Shown here one piece after another: positions 43,270-52,853 of a stretch of DNA of 64,000 nucleotides. The stretch's first letter is position 1. Each line of letters begins with the position of its first letter. Under the pieces are notes generated by a model. That model saw nothing but the letters and a program-made list of their open reading frames with translations. It had not been told where the DNA came from and did not search any database. Made by a program: the position numbers and the translations under genes. Source of the stretch: Pseudomonadota bacterium (lineage in GTDB: Bacteria; Desulfobacterota; Binatia; Binatales; Binataceae); contig JAJPHI010000023.1 of the NCBI GenBank assembly GCA_021325355.1, positions 1-64,000 of the forward strand. The letters run 5' to 3'.

Positions 43270-43324
43270 GGGGGGCGAGTGGGAGGGCGGCGCCGCCGCC
43301 CTCCCACTCGCCCCCCTCAATGCG
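43262..43324. terminator. Perfect 30-bp stem hairpin between convergent genes
   Basis: The arms 43262-43291 and 43295-43324 are exact complements with a three-base loop (GCC). The stem is GC-rich (GGGGGGCGAGTGGGAGGGCGG and its complement). It contains the stop codon of the PA14 protein and ends seven bases before the convergent lipoprotein gene's stop. It can serve as a two-way terminator. There is no T tract on either side, so it is not a textbook intrinsic terminator. Confidence 0.75.
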
Positions 43325-43330
43325 CGACCG

Positions 43331-43849
43331 CTACTTCAGCACATTCCCGTGCGTCGGTTCCGGCCGATGCTCCCGCGTGGCCTCGATCTGGATCTCATTC
43401 AACAGGCGCGCTTCCTGCCGCCCGCGCGAAACACAGTGCACGCTCGACAGCGGCCGCAAGGGCACATGCAACGGTGCCGTAAACGTCGCTGCAACGCTCA
43501 CCGTGCTTTGCTCGCGCTCGATGGGCTTGATGGTGAAGTCATAAACCGCCGATGAGTCCGGGTCCGGCTCCTCGTTGACTTTGCCGGCGATCCCTCGCAG
43601 TGCTCCGCAATCGGCGTCCTGCAGGGTGAACGGGACGGGGGCCTCCGCCTCGAGTGTGCCGTCGTTCGGGTTGGCGGTGACGATATGAAATTGGTTGTTC
43701 GCGACCACGGTCTGCACCGCGTCCCACGCTAGATCGTAGGGCAGGGCGAGCGTTACGGTGGTTCGGTTTGCTGCCGGCGGGTTCTGCTGGGGCGCATAAA
43801 CGCATCCAGCGACGACGGCGATCAGAACAGGCGCAATGCGGGATTTCAT
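43331..43849 (-). CDS. Hypothetical lipoprotein
   Basis: This 172-residue protein has a lipobox at its N-terminus (IAPVLIAVVAGC, Cys16) and a soluble domain with alternating beta patterns. A helical segment YDLAWDAVQTVVANNQFHIV occurs early in it, a pattern seen in secreted DUF-type lipoproteins that probably fold as alpha+beta. The function is unknown. It converges with the PA14 gene and is followed on its 3' side by the shared hairpin. Confidence 0.75.
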   Translation of the reverse strand: MKSRIAPVLIAVVAGCVYAPQQNPPAANRTTVTLALPYDLAWDAVQTVVANNQFHIVTANPNDGTLEAEAPVPFTLQDADCGALRGIAGKVNEEPDPDSSAVYDFTIKPIEREQSTVSVAATFTAPLHVPLRPLSSVHCVSRGRQEARLLNEIQIEATREHRPEPTHGNVLK

Positions 43850-43979
43850 TCGTGCGGCGAGCGCCCATCATAGCAAACGTCCTCGTGAAAAATGCACCCT
43901 GACGCGATGCTTCTTGTGTCGGCCGTTATGGTAAAATGCTGCGCATATCGGGACCCGGTTCCGGCGGAGGCATGCGGTC

Positions 43980-44735
43980 ATGTCCGGCCATTCCAAATGG
44001 AGTTCGATCAAGCACAAGAAGGCGGCGCGTGATGCGAAGCGCGGTAAGGTTTTTACCAAGCTGATCAAGGAAATCACCATCGCCGCGCGGCTCGGCGGCG
44101 GTGATATCAACGCCAACCCCCGCCTGCGCACCGCGGTTGCCGCCGCCAAGGCGCAGTCGATGCCTAACGATAATATCGAGCGGGCAATCAAGAAGGGCAC
44201 CGGCGAACTGGGCGGCGGCCAACTCGAACAGGTCGCCTACGAGGGCTATGGACCGGGGGGCGTCGCCCTTATCATCGATGTCCTGACGGATAACCGCAAC
44301 CGCACGGTTTCGGAGCTGCGGTTCCTTCTCTCGAAAGCCGGTGGCAATCTTGGCGAAACCGGATGCGTGGCCTGGATGTTCCATCGGCGCGGTGTCATCA
44401 CGATCGAACGCGCCGCGGTCGATGAAGACCGCCTGATGGAAATCGCGCTCGAAGCCGGTGCCGACGACGTTACCGGCGACAGCGATTCGTACCAGGTGCT
44501 GACCTCGCAGGAAAGCTTTGCCGCCGTGCGCGACGCTCTCGAAGCGGCGCGGATCCCGATGACGGCGGCCGAGATCACGATGGTTCCGGAAACGACGGTC
44601 AAGGTATCGGGTCATCAGGCGGAGCAGGTGCTCAAACTGATGGAAGACCTCGACGATCACGACGACGTCCAGAGCGTTTCGGCGAACTTCGATATCGATG
44701 AGGCCGAGATGGAACAGTTGTCGGCCGCCGGCTAG
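43980..44735 (+). CDS. yebC: YebC/PmpR-family regulator or translation factor
   Basis: This 251-residue protein begins [20 protein letters not shown] and contains the three-domain YebC pattern ([50 protein letters not shown]). YebC-family proteins act on translation of proline-rich sequences or as regulators. Its position immediately before ruvC-ruvA-ruvB is conserved across bacteria. The start ATG follows GGAGGCATGCGG. Confidence 0.95.
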   Translation: MSGHSKWSSIKHKKAARDAKRGKVFTKLIKEITIAARLGGGDINANPRLRTAVAAAKAQSMPNDNIERAIKKGTGELGGGQLEQVAYEGYGPGGVALIIDVLTDNRNRTVSELRFLLSKAGGNLGETGCVAWMFHRRGVITIERAAVDEDRLMEIALEAGADDVTGDSDSYQVLTSQESFAAVRDALEAARIPMTAAEITMVPETTVKVSGHQAEQVLKLMEDLDDHDDVQSVSANFDIDEAEMEQLSAAG

Positions 44736-44772
44736 TTACAAAGGCGAGGCAACGGCTGTGGGGGGAAGCGGG

Positions 44773-45297
44773 ATGCGGATAATCGGCGTGGACCCGGGCA
44801 GCAGCGTCACGGGTTTCGGCATCATCGACCAACATCCCGCGCCATCCTACGTTGCCGCCGGAGCTATCAGGATCGCCGATACGATGCGCGGCGGCGTGCG
44901 TCTGGCCGAGATCTACGGCCGACTGCTCGCGCTTATCGACCAATACGCGCCGACCGCGATGAGCCTCGAGCGCAGCTTCGTCGCCGTCAATATCCAGAGC
45001 GCTTTCCGGCTCGGCGAAGCGCGCGCGGTGGCGATGCTCGCTGCGGCCCATTGTGACCTTGCGCTTTTCGAATACAGCCCGACCGACGTCAAGCTGACAG
45101 TCGCCGGCTACGGGCGCGCCGACAAGGCGCAGGTGTCCGCGATGGTGCGGCGAACGCTCGGTCTCGAGGGCGGCGCGGCATTGCCGCACGACGCCACCGA
45201 CGCGCTGGCGCTGGCGCTCTGTCATGTTTTTCGCGCGCGCTTCAGTGGCGCCGTCTCCACCGACTCGACGCGACCAAACGCCAGGGTCCGCCGATGA
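44773..45297 (+). CDS. ruvC: Crossover junction endodeoxyribonuclease RuvC
   Basis: This 174-residue Holliday-junction resolvase has the catalytic Asp in MRIIGVDPGSSVTGFGI (D7), Glu in SLERSFVAVNIQSAF (about 68), and the C-terminal HDATDALALAL acidic pair (about 141 and 144). The start at ATG 44773 follows GGGGAAGCGGG; the frame is open 25 codons further without sense. The stop overlaps ruvA at ATGA. Confidence 0.95.
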   Translation: MRIIGVDPGSSVTGFGIIDQHPAPSYVAAGAIRIADTMRGGVRLAEIYGRLLALIDQYAPTAMSLERSFVAVNIQSAFRLGEARAVAMLAAAHCDLALFEYSPTDVKLTVAGYGRADKAQVSAMVRRTLGLEGGAALPHDATDALALALCHVFRARFSGAVSTDSTRPNARVRR

Positions 45298-45905
45298 TCA
45301 CCTCCCTCAGCGGACGCCTGCGTGTCCGCGAATCCGGACGCGTGGTCCTGCAGACCGGCGGCATCGGCTATGAAGTCTTCATCCCGCTCAGCACCTACTA
45401 TCGCCTGCCCTCAGCCGGCGACGAAACCGAGCTCGAGATTCGCCAGGTGATTCGTGAGGACTCGATCACGCTGTACGGCTTTGCCACGCTCGCGGAAAAG
45501 CGCGCATTCGACCTCCTGATGGGCGTGCAGCACGTCGGACCCAAGCTCGCGCTCGCCGTGCTCTCGGTGCTTGCGCCTGACGAACTCGCATCGGCGATAA
45601 GCGACGGCGACGTCGAGCGGATTGACGCCGTACCCGGAGTCGGCGCGCGCGTGGCCGAACGGATCGTGCGCGAGTTGCGCAACAAGATTGCCGAACTGAA
45701 TTTCACCGAAGCCGCGCCCCGACCTTCCGTCAACGGGAGCGGCCGCAGTCCCGCCAACGCGATGCTCGACGATGCCGTCTCGGCCCTGGTGAATCTCGGC
45801 TACAAGCCGGCCGAGGCCAAACGCGCAGTCGAAGTCGCGGGAGAGGAGGGCGGACTCGAAGCGATACTCCGCCGCTCACTCGCGGTTATTCTGGGTGAAA
45901 AATGA
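45294..45905 (+). CDS. ruvA: Holliday junction DNA helicase subunit RuvA
   Basis: This 203-residue protein has the N-terminal OB domain ([20 protein letters not shown]), two helix-hairpin-helix motifs ([33 protein letters not shown]) and a C-terminal UBA-like domain ([20 protein letters not shown]) that binds RuvB. It recognises the four-way junction and loads RuvB. Coupled at ATGA to ruvC and to ruvB. Confidence 0.95.
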   Translation: MITSLSGRLRVRESGRVVLQTGGIGYEVFIPLSTYYRLPSAGDETELEIRQVIREDSITLYGFATLAEKRAFDLLMGVQHVGPKLALAVLSVLAPDELASAISDGDVERIDAVPGVGARVAERIVRELRNKIAELNFTEAAPRPSVNGSGRSPANAMLDDAVSALVNLGYKPAEAKRAVEVAGEEGGLEAILRRSLAVILGEK

Positions 45906-46993
45906 ACCACGCCGACGACGACCTGCAGCCGGACGCGATCCTTGAACGCCTGAAGGGGGCGGCGGAAGCGTCGAAGAAGCGCGCGGACAAGAACCGTGTT
46001 GCCTCGCCGTCGGCCGACGTCGCCGAACAACAGATCGATCTCTCTCTGCGGCCGCGTTCACTGGCGGAGTTCATTGGTCAGCAGCGCATCCGCAAGGTCC
46101 TCGGCATTGCCATCGCGGCGGCGCGCGGGCGCAACGAGGTGCTCGATCATGTGCTGTTCTCGGGCCCGCCCGGACTCGGCAAGACCTCGCTCGCTCACAT
46201 CATTGCGCGCGAGCTCGGCGTCAACCTGCGCGCCACCTCGGGTCCGGCGATCGAGCGGGCCGGCGACCTTGCCGCGATCGTCAACGATCTCGACCGCGGC
46301 GATGTTCTTTTTATCGATGAAATTCATCGGCTGTCCCGCGTCGTCGAGGAGATTCTCTATCCGGCGATGGAGGACTTCGAGCTCAATATCGTGGTTGGCA
46401 AGGGTCCGGGCGCGCGCACGATGCGGCTTGCGGTCAAACCTTTCACTCTGGTCGGCGCGACCACCCGCTCGGGCCTCCTGAGCTCGCCCCTGCGCGATCG
46501 CTTCGGCCAGCACTACCATCTCGATTTCTACTCGCGCGCCGAATTGACCGAGATCGTGCGACGGTCCGCCGGCCTGCTCAAGGTCAGGCTCGACGACGAC
46601 GGGGCGGCCGAGCTGGCCGCGCGATCGCGCGGCACGCCGCGCATCGCCAATCGTCTGCTCCGCCGGATCCGCGACTATGCGCAGATTAATCACGCGGCCG
46701 TTGTCACCCGGGAAGTTGCTCTCGGCGCGCTCGAGCTGCTCGAAGTCGACGGCTTTGGCTTCGACCGGATGGATCGCGCGATTCTCTCCGCGCTGATCGA
46801 AAAATTTAATGGCGGGCCGGTCGGGATCGAGAGCCTCGCTGCCGCCGTCGGCGAAGAGGCCGATACGATTGGCGAAGTGTACGAGCCTTATCTCCTGCAG
46901 GAGGGCTTCATCGCGCGCACCAATCGCGGCCGCGTCGCCACCCAGCGCGCCTATGATCACCTCGGCGTCAAACGCCGCGGTACTCTGCTCTAG
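45902..46993 (+). CDS. ruvB: Holliday junction branch-migration ATPase RuvB
   Basis: The 363-residue AAA+ motor has Walker A in [20 protein letters not shown] (about 81-100), Walker B in [20 protein letters not shown], sensor residues in [17 protein letters not shown], and a C-terminal winged-helix domain ([12 protein letters not shown]). The N-terminus carries an extra charged extension of about 40 residues ([15 protein letters not shown]). The start overlaps the ruvA stop by four bases. Confidence 0.95.
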   Translation: MNHADDDLQPDAILERLKGAAEASKKRADKNRVASPSADVAEQQIDLSLRPRSLAEFIGQQRIRKVLGIAIAAARGRNEVLDHVLFSGPPGLGKTSLAHIIARELGVNLRATSGPAIERAGDLAAIVNDLDRGDVLFIDEIHRLSRVVEEILYPAMEDFELNIVVGKGPGARTMRLAVKPFTLVGATTRSGLLSSPLRDRFGQHYHLDFYSRAELTEIVRRSAGLLKVRLDDDGAAELAARSRGTPRIANRLLRRIRDYAQINHAAVVTREVALGALELLEVDGFGFDRMDRAILSALIEKFNGGPVGIESLAAAVGEEADTIGEVYEPYLLQEGFIARTNRGRVATQRAYDHLGVKRRGTLL

Positions 46994-47050
46994 TTGGTTG
47001 CCGCTCGGCGCGATTCGCGCAGGTCGCACACACCTGGGCTCGCCGCGCTT

Positions 47051-48148
47051 TCAGGTCCAGACCGAATGCGCGACCTCGGCCACCAGGCGCATCTTCGCCT
47101 CCTGCACCTCCGGCGTAATCGGATTGCCACCGACGCCCGAGGCGAAGCCGCACTGCGGCGACAGGGCCAGTTGCTCGCGCGGAAAGAAGCGCGCCGCTTC
47201 GTCGATGCGGCGGCGCAGCTCCGCCGCCGATTCCATTGCGGGTCGCTTGGTTGACACCAGACCCAGCACCACCGTCTTATCCGACGAGACGTCGGCGAGC
47301 GGAGCGAAGCCGCCCGATCGCGCGTCGTCGTATTCGAGGAGCAGCACCGCATAACGCGGCGCCCGCCGGAAAACCTCCTTCGAGATGGCCTCGTAACCCC
47401 CTGACGCCAACCAGCGCCCGTCGTTGTTGCCGCGACACAGATGAAGACCGAAAGTCACACCCGAGGCCTCGGCGAGTGAATTCAGGATTTCGAGGCCCTC
47501 GGTCAACAGCCGGCGCGAAGCGATCCCGCTCTGTTCAAAAACCCTTTCGGCCGCAGCCGGATCTGTGAGCATCGCGAGCTCGGGCGCGTCGATCTGCACG
47601 TACTCGCATCCCTGTCGCGCCAATTCCGCGATTTCGGCCTGGATCACGCGCGCCCCGTCTTCGAACAGCTCGAAGGGATCTCGATAAACGTCGCGCGCCG
47701 CCTCCGCCGACCAGAACAGGTTGAGCATCAGCGGACTCGGCAGACTGACCTTGACTGGTCGCTGCGCTCGACCACGCGCATACGCGTACTCTTCCGCGAC
47801 CATCGAACGGGTTCGCCGGACTTTGCCGGTTACGACCAACCCCAATGACAGCTCGCTTATCCGGCCGTCCTGCTCGTGCCAGGGCTTCGTCACCGCATCG
47901 CTGCGGGCGAGGCCCTCAGTCGCCTCCAAGAGCGCGCCGAGAAAACTTGCGCGACGCTGTTCGCCGTCGGTTACGACGTCGAGTCCCGCTCGTTCCTGGA
48001 GCGCGATCGCTTCGTCGACCGCGCGATCCTCGATTCGCTTGAAAGCCGCGGCCGCCAGTTCGCCGCGGCGCACCTGGCGGCGCGCCTCACGCAGCCATTG
48101 CGGCCGCAGCATCGAGCCCACGGTTTCGGCGCGAAATGGCCGGTTCAT
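47051..48148 (-). CDS. MetE C-terminal-like methionine synthase II family protein
   Basis: This 365-residue TIM-barrel protein matches the cobalamin-independent methionine synthase catalytic domain: an N-terminal VGSMLRP and TDGEQRRASF, a metal-binding His-x-Cys in FGLHLCRGN and a third ligand Cys in LSPQCGFASG. It lacks the N-terminal half of full MetE. Such proteins include MtaA-type methyltransferases, epoxyalkane-CoM transferases and methylcobalamin:homocysteine enzymes; the substrate cannot be assigned. Neighbours offer no clue. Confidence 0.8.
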   Translation of the reverse strand: MNRPFRAETVGSMLRPQWLREARRQVRRGELAAAAFKRIEDRAVDEAIALQERAGLDVVTDGEQRRASFLGALLEATEGLARSDAVTKPWHEQDGRISELSLGLVVTGKVRRTRSMVAEEYAYARGRAQRPVKVSLPSPLMLNLFWSAEAARDVYRDPFELFEDGARVIQAEIAELARQGCEYVQIDAPELAMLTDPAAAERVFEQSGIASRRLLTEGLEILNSLAEASGVTFGLHLCRGNNDGRWLASGGYEAISKEVFRRAPRYAVLLLEYDDARSGGFAPLADVSSDKTVVLGLVSTKRPAMESAAELRRRIDEAARFFPREQLALSPQCGFASGVGGNPITPEVQEAKMRLVAEVAHSVWT

Positions 48149-48292
48149 CGATCGAGACCTCAGGGAAAAGTGGATCGCGTTTCCTTTGAAGCCCGGTACT
48201 ATTCCCGACTTTTCGCTCCCGTCATCCAGGAAAGTATCGGCACGGCGGCGACGGCTGTCTGCGCGGCGGCAGCTTCGGCGTTTCGCACAAAC

Positions 48293-48475
48293 TTAATGTT
48301 TTGGTTCAATCCGGCGACCGTACGAAACCTCGCCCTTATCGACACGCAGACTAAAGCCGCACTCCGGATTGGTGCAGGCCCACGCCTTGAAAATCACCGA
48401 AGCGCCCTCCTGACCATAGTCTGAGAGTGGAATCAGCGTGCCATTGTTGCACTTTTGGCACTTCGGCAGCTCCAT
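48293..48475 (-). CDS. Small zinc-ribbon protein
   Basis: This 60-residue protein has four cysteines in the arrangement CQKC (6 and 9) and CTNPEC (34 and 39), a zinc-ribbon. The ATG at 48475 is chosen because AGGAGG stands seven bases before it; an ATG 8 codons upstream at 48499 would place the Shine-Dalgarno inside the gene. The function is unknown. Confidence 0.7.
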   Translation of the reverse strand: MELPKCQKCNNGTLIPLSDYGQEGASVIFKAWACTNPECGFSLRVDKGEVSYGRRIEPKH

Positions 48476-48589
48476 CAACCCGCCTCCTTGGCCGTCCACG
48501 GCGACCCTCCAACGCCCAAACTATCGAACGGATTTTGCTAAAGCAATGAAATCAGGACGCCGTCGCCGAAAGCATCGGATAGCGCCAAA

Positions 48590-48617
48590 TTGTCCATTAG
48601 TTTGGCTGTGTTACACT
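48590..48617 (+). promoter_or_regulatory. Possible sigma70-type promoter for AstA-like gene
   Basis: TTGTCC (48590-48595) and TACACT (48612-48617) are separated by 16 bases and match the -35/-10 consensus moderately. The gene's ATG begins at 48625, only seven bases after the -10 box, with no Shine-Dalgarno visible, so the message may be leaderless. Confidence 0.35.
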
Positions 48618-48624
48618 GTCACTG

Positions 48625-49665
48625 ATGACCGCTGAAGCTCCCGGGTTTCTCCTCCGCGAGGCCCGGATGCAGGACCACGACGACCTGCTGGCCCTTGCGC
48701 GCGAACTCGATTCGATTAACCTGCCGACCGATCCGAAAAATCTCGAGCTCGCGCTCGCCCGTTCGCTGCGCTCGTTTCGCGGTCGCGTCCGCAATCGCGC
48801 GCGCGCCGTTTATATCTTCTGCGCCGAAGAGACGGCCAGCGGACGCGTGGTCGCCGCCTCGATGATCATCGGCAAGCATGGCACGCCGGAGGCTCCGCAC
48901 TACTACCTCGAGTTGAATTCCGACGATCGCTATTCTCACTCGCTCCGCAAGATGTTTCGCCATCCGTACCTGCGTCTGCGCTACTCGATGGAGGGTCCGA
49001 CGGAGATCGGCGGGCTGATTGTCTCCCCCGCGATGCGCGGTCATCCGCAACGCCTCGGCAAGCAAATCTCGTGGGTGCGATTTCTTTATATGGGGCGCCA
49101 TCTGCCGCGCTTCGAGCCGCAGGTGGTCGCCGAAATGCTTGGTCCGATGCTGCCCGATCACGGCAATCTCTTCTGGGATCACTATGGCCGCCGCATCACC
49201 GGGCTGTCGTTTCGCGAGGCCGACATTCTCTCGACCCGCGACAAGGAATTCATTCGCGCGCTTTTCCCGGAAGCGCCGCTGTATACCTTCCTCCTCCCCG
49301 ACCCGGTGCGCGACGCGATCGGCAAGGTCGGCAAAAATACGATGGGCGCCGTTCTGCTCCTGCAGCAGGCCGGGATGCGGTTTTTGAATCAGGTCGATCC
49401 CTTCGACGGAGGTCCCTATTACGGCGCGGCGACGGCCGAACTCGAGCCCGTCAGGAATCGGCGCGTCCTCAAGGTTATCAGCGGCGAGCCGACTCCGGAA
49501 AAGTGCCGCACCTTCCTGCTCGGCGTTGATGACAAGCGAGGCTTCCGCGCCGTCCGCGCCGAAGCCGAGCTTACTGAAGATGCGGGTCTTCTGGTGACGC
49601 CCGCGGTCCTCGATCGGCTTGAGATAGCGCCGGCGTCAGCCGTCGATGCCATAAGTTTGCCTTAA
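48625..49665 (+). CDS. AstA/arginine N-succinyltransferase-like acyltransferase
   Basis: This 346-residue protein has the GNAT-like segments of the AstA/AruG family: an N-terminal FLLREARMQDHDDLLALA, EIGGLIVSPAMRGHPQRLGK, LPDHGNLFWDHYGRR and the segment LFPEAPLYTFLLP. AstA transfers succinyl-CoA to arginine in the ammonia-producing AST pathway. No other ast genes are near, so the substrate here is uncertain. A leaderless start with a short promoter is possible. Confidence 0.8.
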   Translation: MTAEAPGFLLREARMQDHDDLLALARELDSINLPTDPKNLELALARSLRSFRGRVRNRARAVYIFCAEETASGRVVAASMIIGKHGTPEAPHYYLELNSDDRYSHSLRKMFRHPYLRLRYSMEGPTEIGGLIVSPAMRGHPQRLGKQISWVRFLYMGRHLPRFEPQVVAEMLGPMLPDHGNLFWDHYGRRITGLSFREADILSTRDKEFIRALFPEAPLYTFLLPDPVRDAIGKVGKNTMGAVLLLQQAGMRFLNQVDPFDGGPYYGAATAELEPVRNRRVLKVISGEPTPEKCRTFLLGVDDKRGFRAVRAEAELTEDAGLLVTPAVLDRLEIAPASAVDAISLP

Positions 49666-49763
49666 GTTTATTTCCAGCAGGACTTGTCAGGGACCGGGCA
49701 AAAGGGGTAGTCCTACGCGGATGCGAAGGCAGTTACCGCAAAGCTCCCGGGTGAGGTGGTCTC

Positions 49764-50216
49764 ATGAATGGAATGCGTGATCTGGCGGCGTTGATCGGCA
49801 GGATCCTGATCGCCCTGATTTTCATCATGTCCGGATGGTCCAAGATCACCGGCTTCGCCTCGACCGGTGGATACATGGCCAGCGCCGGCATCCCCGCAGC
49901 TTTGGTTACTCCCGGCCTGATTGCAAGCATCCTGGTGGAACTTGGCTGCGGCCTGTTGATAGTGCTCGGCTTCAAAGCGCGCTGGGCCGCCCTGATTATC
50001 TTTCTCTGGCTGATTCCGGTTACCACGATTTTTCACCTGATGCCGATGCGCGCCGGTCAGAACGCCATGATCAATATGGTCATGGTGATGAAGAACCTCT
50101 CGATAATGGGCGGGCTGTTGATTCTCGTCGGGATGGGCCCCGGGGCCTACAGTCTCGATGGCGCGGATTTGACCACCCGCAACGAGCGACTCACCGGCCG
50201 CGAAGCCCTGGCCTGA
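49764..50216 (+). CDS. DoxX family membrane protein
   Basis: This 150-residue protein has four membrane helices, starting LIGRILIALIFIMSGWSKIT and including the motif ELGCGLLIVLGFKARWAALI, typical of DoxX (DoxX/SURF4/quinol-oxidase-associated). The role in this organism is unknown; DoxX members take part in thiosulfate oxidation, redox defence or detoxification. The start ATG has GGTGG upstream. Confidence 0.85.
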   Translation: MNGMRDLAALIGRILIALIFIMSGWSKITGFASTGGYMASAGIPAALVTPGLIASILVELGCGLLIVLGFKARWAALIIFLWLIPVTTIFHLMPMRAGQNAMINMVMVMKNLSIMGGLLILVGMGPGAYSLDGADLTTRNERLTGREALA

Positions 50217-50289
50217 GTCGGCCGCCGGCCGCTTCGCATTTCAAGGTCGAGCGCGCCCTTCCGAGGGTCGGCGTTGCGACCGGATGCGG

Positions 50290-51006
50290 TTATTTGTCGT
50301 GCATCGCACCGTTGACGTGTGCTGAGTTGGGCGGCAGCAGCTTGTCCTCGAGACAGTTCTGCCGCTCTTCCATCTCGTCGAGCCGGACGCCGAGTTTGTT
50401 CAACTTATCGACCAGTGTGGAGAGCGCCTTCGCGACCGGGTCGGGCAGACGCGCGTGGTCGAGCTGCGCGACGTCCTGCCGCGTCGTTTCGCCCTCGATC
50501 ACCTTGCCGGGGATACCGACAATCGTCGAATAGGGTGGGGCGGAGGAAACCACCACCGCGCCGGCGCCGATCTTGCTGCCGCGACCGATTCGCACGGGTC
50601 CTATCACGGACGCTCCCGCGCTGATCATTACTTCGTCCTCGATCGTCGGATGGCGCTTTTCCTTCTTCAGGCTGGTGCCGCCCAACGTGACACCCTGGTA
50701 CATCAGAACGTCGTTGCCGATTTCCGCGGTCTCGCCGATAACCACGCCCATCCCATGATCGATAAACAACCGTCGGCCGATCCGGGCCCCTGGATGAATC
50801 TCGATACCGGTCACGAAGCGCGACAGTTCGCTGACCAGACGCCCGAGCAGCTTGAGGTCGTGAACCCACAGCCAATGGGCGACGCGATGGAACCAGATTG
50901 CATGAAGACCGGGGTATGCGAGGACCACTTCGAGCGTGGTGCGCGCCGCGGGATCATGCTGAAAAACCGCCTGAATATCTTCCCGCATCGATTGGAGTAT
51001 GCTCAT
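50290..51006 (-). CDS. cysE: Serine O-acetyltransferase
   Basis: This 238-residue protein has the CysE helical N-terminus ([20 protein letters not shown]) and hexapeptide left-handed helix repeats ([30 protein letters not shown]) ending in the C-terminal [12 protein letters not shown]. It makes O-acetylserine from acetyl-CoA and serine for cysteine synthesis. The start at ATG 51006 is the usual CysE start; codons upstream are unlikely. It is the last gene of the amino-acid operon, after a hairpin. Confidence 0.9.
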   Translation of the reverse strand: MSILQSMREDIQAVFQHDPAARTTLEVVLAYPGLHAIWFHRVAHWLWVHDLKLLGRLVSELSRFVTGIEIHPGARIGRRLFIDHGMGVVIGETAEIGNDVLMYQGVTLGGTSLKKEKRHPTIEDEVMISAGASVIGPVRIGRGSKIGAGAVVVSSAPPYSTIVGIPGKVIEGETTRQDVAQLDHARLPDPVAKALSTLVDKLNKLGVRLDEMEERQNCLEDKLLPPNSAHVNGAMHDK

Positions 51007-51094
51007 CGGCCGTCCTCCGCAGGATCGCCAGTAACCGCCTACCGCATCGCCGCCCGCCCCAATCCGCACCGTGGTCTGTACGACCCTTGCACAG

Positions 51095-51115
51095 GTCCTC
51101 CGCGCCGCGGAGGAC
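51095..51115 (-). terminator. Short hairpin between cimA and cysE
   Basis: GTCCTCCGC (51095-51103) pairs with GCGGAGGAC (51107-51115) across a three-base loop. It stands 15 bases after the cimA stop on the minus strand and about 90 bases before cysE. No T tract follows, so it may only attenuate cysE expression. Confidence 0.45.
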
Positions 51116-51129
51116 TCATCGAATTCCGC

Positions 51130-52848
51130 CTAGCGCGACTCGCTCGAGGCCGTTGCCACAGTCGGCCCGCTGCGCTTTCGGCCGGTTCGTCGGGTGGCGC
51201 GTCCGGCGCCGTTGGTCAGCGCGGCCGCCGCTTTCGGCACTTTCCGCGGGCTCCGACCGAGTCGGGGTCGCGCGTTGTCTTTGTGCAGCTTGTACTCGAT
51301 TGAGTCAACCAGCGCCTGCCAACTGGCCTCGACCACGTTGCTCGACAGACCGACCGTGCCCCACTGCCGCGTGCCGTCGGTTGATTCGATCAGCACCCGC
51401 ACCCGCGCGCCGGTGCCGACGCCGTCATCGAGCACCCGCACCTTGTAATCCACGAGCTGCATCCGCTCGAGCTTCGGATAATAGGGTAAGAGGGCGCGTC
51501 GCAGCGCCGAGTCGAGCGCGTTGACCGGACCGTTGCCGATCGCCGTCGTTCGCGATCGTTGCCCGTCCGGGCCCTCGATGATGACCACCGCTTCGCTGAA
51601 CGGCGCCTGGTCCTCGTGCCATTTGTCATCGAACACGCGAAAGCTGACGAATCTGAAATGGTCGGTAGCGAGGCCCAACGTCCGCATCATCAATAATTCA
51701 AACGAGGCGTCGGCGCCGTCAAAGGTGTAACCCTCGCCCTCGAGACGCTTGAGTTCGTCCAGTAGCCGGTCGAGCTGCTCCGGCGTGAGCTCGGAGCGCA
51801 TCCCGAACTCTCGGGTCTTGTAGAGAATATTCGCGCGGCCCGAGAGCTCCGACAGGAGCACGCGGCGATCATTGCCGACCAGCGCCGGATCGATATGCTC
51901 GTACGTTCGCGCATTGCGCTGAATCCCCGACACGTGCAGTCCCGCCTTATGCGCGAACGCCGACCGTCCAACGTACGCCTGGCGCGGATGGGGCGGGATA
52001 TTGGCGAGCTCATACACCAAACGTGAGGTCTCGCTCAGCATCTTGAGCCGCTCGGGCGGCACGCATTCGTACCCCAGCTTGAGCTGCAGGTTGGCGATAA
52101 TCGAAATCAGGTTCGCATTGCCGCAGCGCTCGCCGAGACCGTTCACGGTGCCCTGCACCTGGACGGCGCCATTGCGCACGCCCGCGATGGTATTGGCGAC
52201 GGCCACTTCCGCGTCGTTGTGGCAATGGATTCCCAACGGCGTGGGGACGGCTTCACGCGCGGCTCGTACCGTCGCCCCGACTTCCTCCGGCAGCCGTCCG
52301 CCGTTGGTGTCGCACAGGCAGATAAGGTCGGCTCCCGCTTCCGCCACGGCCCGGATACACTCGAGCGCGTACTCGGGATTCACGGCGTAGCCATCGAAAA
52401 AATGCTCGGCGTCGAAAAACACCTCGTCGAGGCGCTGTTTAAGGTAGCGGATCGTGTCCTGCAGGATCTCGAGGTTGGCCTTCAGCGGAATCCGCAGCGC
52501 CTCGCGCACGTGGAGATCCCAGGTCTTGCCGACGACGCAGGCCGCCGAAGTGTTCGCGCGCAGGATCAGCTCGAGGTTGCGATCCTGACCGGCCTTGACC
52601 CCATGTCGGCGGGTCGATCCGAAGGCGACGATCCGCGCATGTCGCAAGCGGACCCGCTTGATTTCGCTGAAAAAGGCCGCATCCCGCGGATTCGACCCCG
52701 GCCATCCACCTTCGATATAGTCGATGCCGAAGTCGTCGAGTCGCTGAGCGATCTGAACTTTGTTCTCGACCGTCAGCGAGACGTCCTCGGACTGACAGCC
52801 GTCACGCAGCGTGGTGTCGTAAAGCTGGATTTTCCTCGTCGCCGCCAT
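51130..52848 (-). CDS. cimA: (R)-citramalate synthase
   Basis: This 572-residue enzyme opens with YDTTLRDGCQSEDVSLT, the HMGL/2-isopropylmalate synthase active-site signature. It includes CLCDTNGGRLPEEVGATVRA and the C-terminal LeuA dimer/allosteric domain (VVIIEGPDGQRSRTTAIGNG). It condenses pyruvate and acetyl-CoA into citramalate, which leads to isoleucine without threonine. The length and C-terminal domain match CimA rather than LeuA. It lies five bases downstream of aspartate kinase. Confidence 0.9.
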   Translation of the reverse strand: MAATRKIQLYDTTLRDGCQSEDVSLTVENKVQIAQRLDDFGIDYIEGGWPGSNPRDAAFFSEIKRVRLRHARIVAFGSTRRHGVKAGQDRNLELILRANTSAACVVGKTWDLHVREALRIPLKANLEILQDTIRYLKQRLDEVFFDAEHFFDGYAVNPEYALECIRAVAEAGADLICLCDTNGGRLPEEVGATVRAAREAVPTPLGIHCHNDAEVAVANTIAGVRNGAVQVQGTVNGLGERCGNANLISIIANLQLKLGYECVPPERLKMLSETSRLVYELANIPPHPRQAYVGRSAFAHKAGLHVSGIQRNARTYEHIDPALVGNDRRVLLSELSGRANILYKTREFGMRSELTPEQLDRLLDELKRLEGEGYTFDGADASFELLMMRTLGLATDHFRFVSFRVFDDKWHEDQAPFSEAVVIIEGPDGQRSRTTAIGNGPVNALDSALRRALLPYYPKLERMQLVDYKVRVLDDGVGTGARVRVLIESTDGTRQWGTVGLSSNVVEASWQALVDSIEYKLHKDNARPRLGRSPRKVPKAAAALTNGAGRATRRTGRKRSGPTVATASSESR

Positions 52849-52853
52849 CTGGA

